From: an uncultured Christensenellaceae bacterium
Lineage (GTDB): Bacteria > Bacillota > Clostridia > Christensenellales > Borkfalkiaceae
Assembly (NCBI GenBank): GCA_910586825.1
Contig: CAJUJF010000011.1
Coordinates: forward strand, 9,290-63,633
DNA length: 54,344 nucleotides
Direction: 5' to 3'
Shown: positions 40,070 through 48,179 of the stretch, one piece after another
Numbering within the stretch: position 1 is the first letter of the stretch
Layout: each line of letters begins with the position of its first letter
Translations under genes and position numbers: made by a program
Notes under the pieces: generated by a model
Seen by the model: only the letters and a program-made list of their open reading frames with translations
The model's database searches: none
Told to the model about the DNA's origin: nothing

Positions 40070-42199
40070 TTGAAAACGGAAATCCTTGCCCCCGCGGGGG
40101 GCGAACAATCGGCGTATACCGCTCTTCTTGCGGGCGCGGACGCCGTATATCTCGGACTGACCGAGTTTTCCGCGCGGGAGGGCGCGGAAAACTTCGACGC
40201 CGCGGCGCTCGCGCGGACGGCGCGTTTTGCGCACCTTCTGAACGCGAAAGTCTACGTTTGTCTGAACACGCTCGTGAAAGACGGCGAGACAGAGCGTTTT
40301 TTCGCCTGCGCGCTCGACGCCTGGAACGCGGGCGCGGACGCGATTCTGATGCAGGATATGTTTTTGGGGCGGGAACTGAAACGCGCGTATCCAGAAATAG
40401 TCCTGCATCTTTCCACGCAGGCGGGCTGTTGCAATCTTGACGGCGCGCTGCTTGCGAAGGAGTACGGGTTTTCGCGCGTCGTTCTCGCGCGCGAAACGCC
40501 GCTTGCGGAAATCGGTCGGATCGCGGTCGAAATCGAAACGGAAGTATTCGTGCAGGGCGCGCTCTGCACCTGTTTTTCCGGTCAGTGCTATTTTTCTTCG
40601 TTTGCCGGCAATCACAGCGGAAACCGCGGCAGATGCAAACAACCCTGCCGCAAGAAATACACCGTCGATCGCGCGGGATTCGAACGGGCGGCTTACGCGC
40701 TTTCGACTTCCGACCTCTGCGTCGGCACGCGCGTGCGCGAACTGATCGGCGCGGGCGTCGTATCGCTGAAAATCGAAGGCCGGCTGCGGCGCGGCGAATA
40801 CGTCGCGTCGGCGGTGAAGTATTATCGCGCTTTGCTCGGCGGCGGCGACGGGGTTTCGGAATTTTCCGATTTGAAGCGCGCTTACAACCGCGGCGATTAT
40901 ACGCGCGGTCTTGCGTTCGGACAGGAGGAGAACTTTTTATCCCGCAACGTGCAGGGACATCTCGGAGAACGCGTCGGCGTTATCGCGTCGTCGGGCGGGA
41001 AACTCTTTTGCAGAAGCGGGTATCGGGGAAGCGCCGGAGACGGGTTCAAGATATTGCGCGGCGGCGAGGAGATCGGCGGCGCGGCGTTTGCGGGCGCGTG
41101 CAAGGGCGGATTTTATCTCTCGACCCGCGCCCGTCTTCTCGCGGGCGACGAAGTGCGGCTTACGACGGACGCCGAAGGCGGAAAACGGCTGTTAACGCCT
41201 GCGACCGCCCGCGAATTGTCCGTTCGCGTGCGCATCTGCGCAGACGAATATCCCGTTGCGGAGTGCGAGGGATTCCGCTGTACGGGCGAAAAACCTGCGG
41301 CGGCGGCTTTGCGCGCGCCGCTCGGGGAAGAGGAGATCGCGGCGTGTTTCCGGAAGACGGACGGCGCGCCGTTTCTGCCGCGGATCGTTGCGGAAACGGA
41401 AAACGCGTTTTTCGCGAAGTCCGACCTGAACGCGTTCCGCCGCAAATTTTATCGGGAGCTGGCGGAATACCTTGCGCCGTCTCGCGCGCCGCTCGAAGAG
41501 CAAAAGATCGAAGCTTCCGTTTCCCCCGTCGGGGGCAAGCTGACGGCGGTGATCACGGCGGATCCCGACGGCGCGGATGCGGACGTCGTGATATACAAAC
41601 CGCGCGATTACCGCAAGATCGAGCCGCCCGCGCGCGGCGGCGAAAAATTTTTGTGGTTGCCGCCGCTTTTGAGCGCGGAGGACGAGCGCCTCGTTGCCGC
41701 GGCTCGGGAACGGTTCGACGGGTTTTACTGCGACGGATATTACGGGATCGCGCTTGCGAAGAAATACGGAAAGCCGCTGTTTGCGGGCGCGGGATTCAAT
41801 CTGACCAACCGTTACGCCGTTGCGGGCGTGAAGCGCGCGGGCGCGAAATATTTCACACTCTCCGCCGAACTCTCTCTGCGGGAGCAGAACGCGCTTGCCG
41901 CGGAGGGCGGGTTTGCGCTTTCTTCGGGCGATATCAAAGTCATGGAACTCTGCTATTGTCCGTTCTCCCGCGCGTGCGGCACGTGCGACCGCCGCGATCT
42001 GTATACGCTTACCGACGAAGAGGGGAGACGGTTTCCGATGCGCCGATACCGCGTTTCGGGCGATTGCCGTTTCGAGCTGTTTAATTGCAGTCCCCTGCAA
42101 ACGACGCGGGGAACGGCTTCCGCGCTGATCGACGACACGACGCGCGGCGGCGCGACGGGTTGCGCGACGCGCGGTCATACCGACAGGAGCATGTTATGA
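40070..42199 (+). CDS. U32 family peptidase, RlhA/DUF3656-like
   Basis: A 709-residue protein of the U32 group. LAPAGGEQSAYTALLAGADA opens the TIM-barrel-like domain; VHGALCTCFSG-like VQGALCTCFSGQCYFSSFAG and GRCKQPCRKKY supply conserved cysteines; then KIEGRLRRGEYVASAVKYY, FKRAYNRGDYTRG-like sequence and a DUF3656-like C-terminus with CYCPFSRACGTCDRRD. Well-studied U32 members are tRNA or 23S rRNA hydroxylases rather than proteases; the length and domain order resemble RlhA. Start is TTG at 40070, weakly supported by GGAAG, four bases after hprK. It overlaps mutS2. Confidence 0.87.
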   Translation: MKTEILAPAGGEQSAYTALLAGADAVYLGLTEFSAREGAENFDAAALARTARFAHLLNAKVYVCLNTLVKDGETERFFACALDAWNAGADAILMQDMFLGRELKRAYPEIVLHLSTQAGCCNLDGALLAKEYGFSRVVLARETPLAEIGRIAVEIETEVFVQGALCTCFSGQCYFSSFAGNHSGNRGRCKQPCRKKYTVDRAGFERAAYALSTSDLCVGTRVRELIGAGVVSLKIEGRLRRGEYVASAVKYYRALLGGGDGVSEFSDLKRAYNRGDYTRGLAFGQEENFLSRNVQGHLGERVGVIASSGGKLFCRSGYRGSAGDGFKILRGGEEIGGAAFAGACKGGFYLSTRARLLAGDEVRLTTDAEGGKRLLTPATARELSVRVRICADEYPVAECEGFRCTGEKPAAAALRAPLGEEEIAACFRKTDGAPFLPRIVAETENAFFAKSDLNAFRRKFYRELAEYLAPSRAPLEEQKIEASVSPVGGKLTAVITADPDGADADVVIYKPRDYRKIEPPARGGEKFLWLPPLLSAEDERLVAAARERFDGFYCDGYYGIALAKKYGKPLFAGAGFNLTNRYAVAGVKRAGAKYFTLSAELSLREQNALAAEGGFALSSGDIKVMELCYCPFSRACGTCDRRDLYTLTDEEGRRFPMRRYRVSGDCRFELFNCSPLQTTRGTASALIDDTTRGGATGCATRGHTDRSML

Positions 42200-44544
42200 A
42201 AAAGAGCGAAGAACGTTTGGAACTCGATAAAATACTCGCGGCGGCCGCGGGATACGCGACGCTCGAAGAGGGGCGCGCGGCGATCCTTGCCTGTGCGCCC
42301 GTCTCCGATCTTTCCGCGGCGAAGCGTCTTATCGACACGACGGAAGAGGCGACCCTGTTGCTGTTCGAACTGGGTGCGGGCGGGATCGAAGAGTTTCCGC
42401 CCCTCGGAGACATGCTCGAACGCGCGGAAAAAGGCGCGACGCTCACGTGCGCGGAACTGCTCGCTTGCGCGCGGCTTCTGCGATCGGCGCGGACGCTGTA
42501 TCAGTCGGTTCACGCGCATGCAGACGGGCGCATCGTGCGTTTTCGGGAACTGACGGCGCGGCTCAGATTCGACGAAAATCTCGAAGAGGAAATCGGAAGA
42601 AAGATCGTAAACGAATCGGAAATTTCCGATCATGCGAGCGAAAAGCTGTTTTCGTTGCGCAGGGAGATCCGAATGCTCGGCGAGCGCATCCGCGCCCGCC
42701 TCGCCTCCTATCTCACGGGCGAGGAAAAGAAGTTCTTGCAGGACGGCATCGTGACGGTGCGCGGCGATCGGTTCGTGATCCCCGTAAAAGCGGAATATAA
42801 GCGCAGCGTGAAGGGATTCGTGCACGACCGTTCGTCGACGGGCGCGACGGTGTTCATCGAGCCGGAAGAAGTGTTGGAAATGAACAACGAACTCATTACG
42901 CTCACCCTCGACGAAAAGGAAGAGGAAGAGCGGATTCTGGCGGAGCTTTCCCATCGGATCGGGAGTTTGAGCGGCGCGCTCGGCGAAGACGTTGTTTTGC
43001 TGGGCGAAGCGGACTCGTTTTACGCGCGGGCGGAGTATTGCTATCGGCTCGGTTGCGTGAAACCGGAGCTGAACGGACGCGGGATCGTGGAGATCGTGCG
43101 GGGGCGCCATCCGCTACTCGACAAAAAGACCGCCGTACCCGTATCCGTGCGGGTGGGCGGGGATTACCGCTTTCTCGTGATCAGCGGCGCGAACACCGGC
43201 GGAAAAACGGTCACGCTCAAAATGTGCGGATTGTTCTGCCTGATGGGCGCGTGCGGACTGTTCGTGCCCGCGGCGGAAGGCACGCGGCTGGCGGTGTTCC
43301 GCGAAGTGTTCTGCGACGTGGGCGACAGTCAGTCGATCGAGGAGAATCTTTCCACCTTCTCCTCGCATATCGTCAATCTGCGCGATATTCTGTCCGCGGC
43401 GGGGGAGAACGATTTCGTTCTCGTCGACGAACCGGGCGGCGGCACGGATCCCGAAGAGGGACAGGCGCTTGCCCGCGCGATTTTGTCGGGACTGCTGAAA
43501 AAGGGTTGCCGCGGGATCGTAACCACGCACTATTCGTCTTTGAAGGAATTTGCCTATCACGCGGACGGCATGGAAAACGGCTGTATGGAATTCGACGCGG
43601 GCGATTACAGACCCCTTTACCGCTTGAAGATCGGCGCGCCCGGCTCTTCCAACGCGCTGGCGATTTGTACGCGGCTGGGTCTGCCCGCCGAGACGGTCGA
43701 GGAAGCGCGCGGGTATCTTTCGGAGGGGGCGCGGAGTTACGAGCGCACGGTGCGCGCGGCGGAAGAGAGCCGTATTCGCGCGGAAGCGTTGGCGCTCGAA
43801 GCGAACCGCATGAAGACGGAGTGGGAAGAAAAACTGCGCGCGCTCGGAAACGAGGAGAAAAAGTTTGAACGGGAACGGGAAAAGTTTCTGCTCTCCTCGC
43901 GTTCGGAAGCGCGGCGGATCGTGAACGAACGCACCGCGCAGGCGGAAGAATTGCTTGCGGGGATCGAAGAGATATTCAAAAAAGAGACGTTGACGGAATC
44001 CGACCTCATTCGCGCGCGAACGCTGAAAAATAAAATGGGATCGGCGCCGGAAAAGGAAGAGGAAAGGGTGCGCGCCGTGCCTGCGGATCCCGCAAAGCTG
44101 AAAACGGGGGACCGCGTGCTTGTGGGCAGCATGAATGCGGAGGGGACGATCGCGGCGTTCCGCGCAGGCAAGAACACGGCGGAAGTACAGGTCGGCGCGC
44201 TTCGCGTACGCGCCGCGCTCTCCGATCTGTATACGGTGACGCAAAAGAAAAAGGAATCCGGAAAAGTGACGGTCACGCGGGATCTTGCAGACCGCCCCGT
44301 GCTTCCCCGCGAATGCAATCTGATCGGGCTGACGGTCGCGGAAGCGCTTCCCGAACTCGAACAGTTTCTCGACCGCGCGGTGGTCGCCAATCTCAAAGAA
44401 GTGCGCATTGTGCACGGAATGGGAACGGGCAAACTGCGCGCCGCGGTGCAGAACCTGCTGAAAGGACACCCGCGCGTGGAGGGCTATCGGTTGGGTAAAT
44501 ACGGCGAAGGCGAATCGGGCGTGACGGTCGTGACGTTAAAGTAA
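42196..44544 (+). CDS. mutS2: MutS2 (Smr-domain ATPase)
   Basis: A 782-residue MutS-family ATPase lacking the mismatch-recognition domain. Walker A ISGANTGGKTVTLK lies near 330, Walker B FVLVDEPGGGTDPEEG near 405, a long coiled coil at about 510-620, a KOW-like segment, and the C-terminal Smr endonuclease domain from about 710 (IGLTVAEALPELEQFLDRAV, VRIVHGMGTGKLR). Family roles are suppression of recombination and rescue of collided ribosomes. ATG 42196 overlaps the U32 stop, after CAGGAG. Confidence 0.95.
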   Translation: MKKSEERLELDKILAAAAGYATLEEGRAAILACAPVSDLSAAKRLIDTTEEATLLLFELGAGGIEEFPPLGDMLERAEKGATLTCAELLACARLLRSARTLYQSVHAHADGRIVRFRELTARLRFDENLEEEIGRKIVNESEISDHASEKLFSLRREIRMLGERIRARLASYLTGEEKKFLQDGIVTVRGDRFVIPVKAEYKRSVKGFVHDRSSTGATVFIEPEEVLEMNNELITLTLDEKEEEERILAELSHRIGSLSGALGEDVVLLGEADSFYARAEYCYRLGCVKPELNGRGIVEIVRGRHPLLDKKTAVPVSVRVGGDYRFLVISGANTGGKTVTLKMCGLFCLMGACGLFVPAAEGTRLAVFREVFCDVGDSQSIEENLSTFSSHIVNLRDILSAAGENDFVLVDEPGGGTDPEEGQALARAILSGLLKKGCRGIVTTHYSSLKEFAYHADGMENGCMEFDAGDYRPLYRLKIGAPGSSNALAICTRLGLPAETVEEARGYLSEGARSYERTVRAAEESRIRAEALALEANRMKTEWEEKLRALGNEEKKFEREREKFLLSSRSEARRIVNERTAQAEELLAGIEEIFKKETLTESDLIRARTLKNKMGSAPEKEEERVRAVPADPAKLKTGDRVLVGSMNAEGTIAAFRAGKNTAEVQVGALRVRAALSDLYTVTQKKKESGKVTVTRDLADRPVLPRECNLIGLTVAEALPELEQFLDRAVVANLKEVRIVHGMGTGKLRAAVQNLLKGHPRVEGYRLGKYGEGESGVTVVTLK

Positions 44545-44618
44545 GCGCGAAAGGTCATAAACGACGGAAAAAATCAATACAATGTTGGTGATAAAACTTT
44601 TGCGTTTGAGGTAAACTG

Positions 44619-45323
44619 TTGAAGAAACTATCATCGCGCGCGATCGCCGCCATCACCAACGCCGTTCTCGCACTCGTGCTCGTCGTCGTGGGAACGGTCT
44701 GCTTCTTTCCTTCCGTTGCGGGCGTGTCCGGCTTGGAGGGGAAGGCGATCTACAAGGGCAATTCGCAGGACGGCGTATCGCTCATGATCAACGTGTATTG
44801 GGGGACGGAAGAGGTGTATGGTATGCTCGACGTCCTCGACGAATACGAAGCGAAAGCGACGTTCTTTATCGGCGGAAGCTGGGCGGACGACAACGTTTCC
44901 TGTTTGAAAGAGATTCGCGACCGCGGGCACGAAATCGGCTCTCACGGATATTTTCACCTCGAACACGACAAGCTGACGTTGGCGGAGAATGCGGAAGAGA
45001 TCCGCCGCAGTGTCGAATTTCTGTCGCTGGCGGCGGGCGTGACGGTCACGCTGTTCGCGCCGCCGTCCGGCGCGTACGGAGACGACACGATCGCGGCGGC
45101 GGACGGAATGGGCTTAAAGACGGTGATGTGGAGCAAGGACACGATCGATTGGCGGGATAAGGACGAGGGACTGTGTTATACCCGCGCGACCAAGGAGATC
45201 GGCGGCGGGGATCTGGTGCTGATGCATCCCATGAAGCACACGCTGGCGGCGTTGCCGAAAATTCTGAAATACTACCGCGCGCACGGATTGCGCGCGATTA
45301 CGGTGAGCGAAAATCTCGGATAA
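44619..45323 (+). CDS. NodB-fold polysaccharide deacetylase-like protein with altered active site
   Basis: A 234-residue exported or membrane-anchored protein: an N-terminal hydrophobic segment (about 10-33) and a NodB domain. Motif 1, usually TFDDG with the catalytic and metal-binding Asp, reads INVYWG here; motif 2 is SHGYFH and motif 4 KDTIDW, both kept; the Arg of motif 3 is replaced (FAPPSGAYG); motif 5 VLMHP is kept. It is probably inactive as a classical Zn deacetylase or uses another chemistry. Start is TTG 44619 with GAGG upstream. Confidence 0.82.
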   Translation: MKKLSSRAIAAITNAVLALVLVVVGTVCFFPSVAGVSGLEGKAIYKGNSQDGVSLMINVYWGTEEVYGMLDVLDEYEAKATFFIGGSWADDNVSCLKEIRDRGHEIGSHGYFHLEHDKLTLAENAEEIRRSVEFLSLAAGVTVTLFAPPSGAYGDDTIAAADGMGLKTVMWSKDTIDWRDKDEGLCYTRATKEIGGGDLVLMHPMKHTLAALPKILKYYRAHGLRAITVSENLG

Positions 45324-45338
45324 AGGAGCGGAAAACAA

Positions 45339-46583
45339 ATGGAGAACGTAAAGACGAAGTTATTGGATAACGGAATCCGCGTGATCGTCAAGCGCATGGA
45401 AGGTTTGCTGTCGGTGACGATGGGCGTGCTTGTCGGCGCGGGTTCTGCGTACGAAACGGATCAAGAGGACGGGATATCCCACTTTCTGGAACACATGCAA
45501 TTCAAGGGCACGGACAAGCGTACGGCTTTTGAAATTTCTGACGCGTTCGACGCGCTCGGCGCGCAGGTGAACGCTTTTACGGGCAAGGACGTGACGTGCT
45601 ATTACGCGAAAGCGACGGTCGATCACGCGGCGGAAGCGTTCGGACTGTTGGCGGACCTGTTTCTGAACAGCCGTTTTCCCGAAGAGGAGCTTGAACGGGA
45701 GCGCGGCGTGGTGTTGGAAGAGATCAATATGGACGAGGACTCGCCCGAAGACCTGTGTCTGGACCTTTTGTCGCGGGCGGCGTTCGGCGGCGACAACTAC
45801 GGCAGGAACATTCTCGGTCCCGCGGAGAACGTGAAGAGGTTCGCGCGGGAGGATTTGTTCCGCTATCGGGACGAGCTGTACGCGCCCGAAAACGTAGTCG
45901 TGTCCTTTGCGGGGAACATTTCCGTGGAAACGGCGCTGAAACTGACGGAAGAATATTTCGGCAAGATGAAGCCGACGGGCTTCCGCAAACGGGAAAAGCG
46001 GGTGAAATTTCTGTCGGGCAGGCAGTTCAAGAAGAAACCGATCGAACAGGCGCATTTTGCCGTGGGCTTTCCCGCCGCGCCGCGCGACAACGAATCGGTT
46101 CCCGCGGTGCAGGTGATGAACGCGGTCTTGGGCGGCGGCATGAGTTCCCGTCTCTTCAAGCGCGTGCGCGAAGAACTCGGGCTTGCGTACTCCGTCTATT
46201 CCTATCCCTCGCATTACGAGGAGACGGGGCTTCTGACGGTGTACGCGGGCGTGAATCCGCAGAAAGCGCGGGAAGCGGCGCAAGCGGTGAAGAGCGTGAT
46301 CGAGGACTTTAAAAAACGCGGCGCGACGGAGGAGGAATTTCTGCGCGGGCGGGAACAGGCGAAATCGGGAAGCGTTTTCTCGCAGGAGAACACCTCTTCG
46401 CAGATGCTGCTGTACGGAAAGCAGATGCTGTATAAAAACGAGGTGTACGATTTCGAAAAGCGCATGTCGGAAATTTCCGCGCTGACCCTCGACGATATCG
46501 GACGCGCGATCTCGGAAAATTACGATTTCACGCGGGCGGCGGTTGCGACCGTCGGCAATCTGGACGAAGGGATCGAGCTGTGA
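45339..46583 (+). CDS. M16 family zinc peptidase
   Basis: A 414-residue insulinase-type peptidase. The inverted zinc motif HFLEH with ISHFLEHMQFKGT (about 48-60) and the downstream glutamate in EEINMDEDSPEDL give the complete H-x-x-E-H ... E site. A second M16 domain follows (HFAVGFPAAPRDNESVPAVQ, GGGMSSRLFKRVREELGLAY). It resembles the MlpA/YmxG type that acts singly in Bacillota. AAAGGAGCGG precedes the ATG. Its stop overlaps the GTG of the next gene. Confidence 0.93.
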   Translation: MENVKTKLLDNGIRVIVKRMEGLLSVTMGVLVGAGSAYETDQEDGISHFLEHMQFKGTDKRTAFEISDAFDALGAQVNAFTGKDVTCYYAKATVDHAAEAFGLLADLFLNSRFPEEELERERGVVLEEINMDEDSPEDLCLDLLSRAAFGGDNYGRNILGPAENVKRFAREDLFRYRDELYAPENVVVSFAGNISVETALKLTEEYFGKMKPTGFRKREKRVKFLSGRQFKKKPIEQAHFAVGFPAAPRDNESVPAVQVMNAVLGGGMSSRLFKRVREELGLAYSVYSYPSHYEETGLLTVYAGVNPQKAREAAQAVKSVIEDFKKRGATEEEFLRGREQAKSGSVFSQENTSSQMLLYGKQMLYKNEVYDFEKRMSEISALTLDDIGRAISENYDFTRAAVATVGNLDEGIEL

Positions 46584-47062
46584 AAGCGCATGCGGAGGGG
46601 TTCGACCCCGTTTACGGAAAAGACAGCCTTGTGCTCATTCTCGGCAGTTTTCCCTCGGTCAGGAGCCGTGCGGTCGGGTTCTATTACGGAAACCCGCAAA
46701 ATCGGTTCTGGCGCACGGTGTGCGGCTTTTTCGGGGAATCGGTCCCCGCGGACACGGAGGGCAAGCGGGAATTTCTGTTGCGCCGGAAGATCGCGCTGTG
46801 GGACGTCGTGCAGTCGTGCGAAATCGAAGGCTCTTCCGACGCGTCCATCTCCGGCGAAACCGCCGCCGACCTTCCCGCCGTGTTCCGCGCATGCGGCGCG
46901 CGAAAGATCCTGTGCAACGGGAGCAAATCCTACGAAGTGCTTTCGCGCTATTATCCGGAACTGATCGGTGCGGCGTCGAAACTGTCCTCCACTTCCCCTG
47001 CGAATCCGAGATTTTCCGCGGCGGAGTGGGAAAACGCCTTACGGGAGATTTTCAATCGATGA
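46580..47062 (+). CDS. Hypoxanthine-DNA glycosylase (UDG superfamily, family 6)
   Basis: A 160-residue DNA glycosylase predicted to remove hypoxanthine (deaminated adenine). It matches the UDG-fold HDG pattern: LILGSFPSVRSRAVGFYYGN, PQNRFWRTV, LWDVVQSCEIEGSSD and a short C-terminal SSTSPANPRF. Start is GTG 46580 overlapping the M16 stop, after AAGGGAT. It is coupled to the AlkD-like gene, giving a small alkylation/deamination-repair pair. Confidence 0.88.
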   Translation: MKAHAEGFDPVYGKDSLVLILGSFPSVRSRAVGFYYGNPQNRFWRTVCGFFGESVPADTEGKREFLLRRKIALWDVVQSCEIEGSSDASISGETAADLPAVFRACGARKILCNGSKSYEVLSRYYPELIGAASKLSSTSPANPRFSAAEWENALREIFNR

Positions 47063-47730
47063 TTACATACGAAGAAGTCTGCGCGCGGCTCTTTGCGAAT
47101 GCGGACGCGGGGTACCGCGACTTTCATAAAAAACTGCTGAAAAACGATCGCCTGAACGTGATCGGGGTGCGGATCCCCGCGATGAGAAAACTCGCCAAAG
47201 AGTGGAAAGCGGAGTGGACCGCGTTTTCCGCTTTTTCCGACGAATATTACGAAGTCACGTTTTTGAAATGTACGATCGTAAGCATGCTTCCTTTCGAGGC
47301 GTATTGCAAGGAGCTGGACGGCGTTGTGTCTCTTCTGGATAATTGGGCGACCTGCGACTGTTTCCACGCGCCTTGCGTGAGAAAGCGGAAGGACGAGTAT
47401 CTTCCCTACCTCGAAAAATATCTCGCGGACGGGCGGGAGTTCGTAAAGCGGTTCGCTCTCGTGGGGCTTTTGCACGATTACGTGGAGGAGAAGTATCTGC
47501 CCGTGATCTTCGACGCGGTGCGCCGTTGCGGCGAAGCGCCCTATTACGTCATGATGGCGGCCGCCTGGCTGATCGCCGAAGTGCTGGCAAAGTACTATGC
47601 GGCGGGCGTGGAGTTTTTGCGGGAAAAATGCATGCCTGCGCAGATGCACAACAAAGCGATCCAAAAGGCGCGGGAAAGCTTTCGTCTGACTTCGGCGGAG
47701 AAAGAAGCGTTAAAGCGGATGAAACGGTGA
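47059..47730 (+). CDS. AlkD-like DNA alkylation repair protein
   Basis: A 223-residue all-helical HEAT-repeat protein. IGVRIPAMRKLAKEW, the VSLLDNWATCDCF segment (containing the conserved D-x-W-A-x-x-D-like site) and KRFALVGLLHDYV match the AlkD glycosylase family that excises 3-methyladenine. ATG 47059 overlaps the stop of the glycosylase gene; an upstream in-frame extension to 46543 is a shadow. Confidence 0.88.
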   Translation: MITYEEVCARLFANADAGYRDFHKKLLKNDRLNVIGVRIPAMRKLAKEWKAEWTAFSAFSDEYYEVTFLKCTIVSMLPFEAYCKELDGVVSLLDNWATCDCFHAPCVRKRKDEYLPYLEKYLADGREFVKRFALVGLLHDYVEEKYLPVIFDAVRRCGEAPYYVMMAAAWLIAEVLAKYYAAGVEFLREKCMPAQMHNKAIQKARESFRLTSAEKEALKRMKR

Positions 47731-47747
47731 AAGTTTTCGGAAAGTTC

Positions 47748-47776
47748 TTGACAGATTGCGGAAAATAAGGTAAAAT
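47748..47776 (+). promoter_or_regulatory. Promoter of the acyl carrier protein gene
   Basis: TTGACA (47748-47753), 17-base spacer, TAAAAT (47771-47776). Confidence 0.87.
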
Positions 47777-47826
47777 AAAAAAAATGTTTAAAACGGCGTT
47801 TGTCAATGCGCCGTCGGAGGATGATT

Positions 47827-48054
47827 ATGTTTGAAAAAGTATGCAAAATGCTTGCCGAGCAGTTGGGCACCGATCCGCAGTCGATCAAACCCGAGCAGGA
47901 AGTCGTAAAAGATCTCGGCGCGGATTCGCTCGACGTCGTGGAACTGATGATGGCGCTCGAAGACGAGTACGGCATTACGTTGCCCGAGGGCGAAGTGGAG
48001 AGCTTAAAGACCGTTCAGGATATCGTGGACATGCTGAACAAGCTCGGCAAATAA
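47827..48054 (+). CDS. acpP: Acyl carrier protein
   Basis: A 75-residue carrier of fatty-acid synthesis. The phosphopantetheine serine sits in LGADSLDVVELMMALE, followed by the usual acidic helix EYGITLPEGEVESLKTVQDI. GGAGG lies 6 bases before the ATG at 47827; an in-frame ATG at 47821 is too close to it. It has its own promoter and terminator and no fatty-acid genes beside it. Confidence 0.95.
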   Translation: MFEKVCKMLAEQLGTDPQSIKPEQEVVKDLGADSLDVVELMMALEDEYGITLPEGEVESLKTVQDIVDMLNKLGK

Positions 48055-48070
48055 AATCGCACTATAAAAT

Positions 48071-48108
48071 GCCGCCGTCCGAAATCGTTCGGACGGCGGC
48101 GTTTTTTT
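48071..48108 (+). terminator. Terminator after acpP
   Basis: GCCGCCGTCCGAA pairs with TTCGGACGGCGGC around ATCG, followed by seven T. Confidence 0.92.
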
Positions 48109-48140
48109 ACCGTTGCGCTTGTGAAATTCGGTTTATAAAA

Positions 48141-48170
48141 AACAGCGCTCTGCGATCGCAAAGCGCTGTT
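48141..48170 (-). terminator. Terminator of the hydrogenase operon
   Basis: An imperfect stem (AACAGCGCT ... AGCGCTGTT with an inner TGCGA/TCGCA) followed on the minus strand by TTTTTATA. Confidence 0.87.
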
Positions 48171-48179
48171 TTGTCGTTC

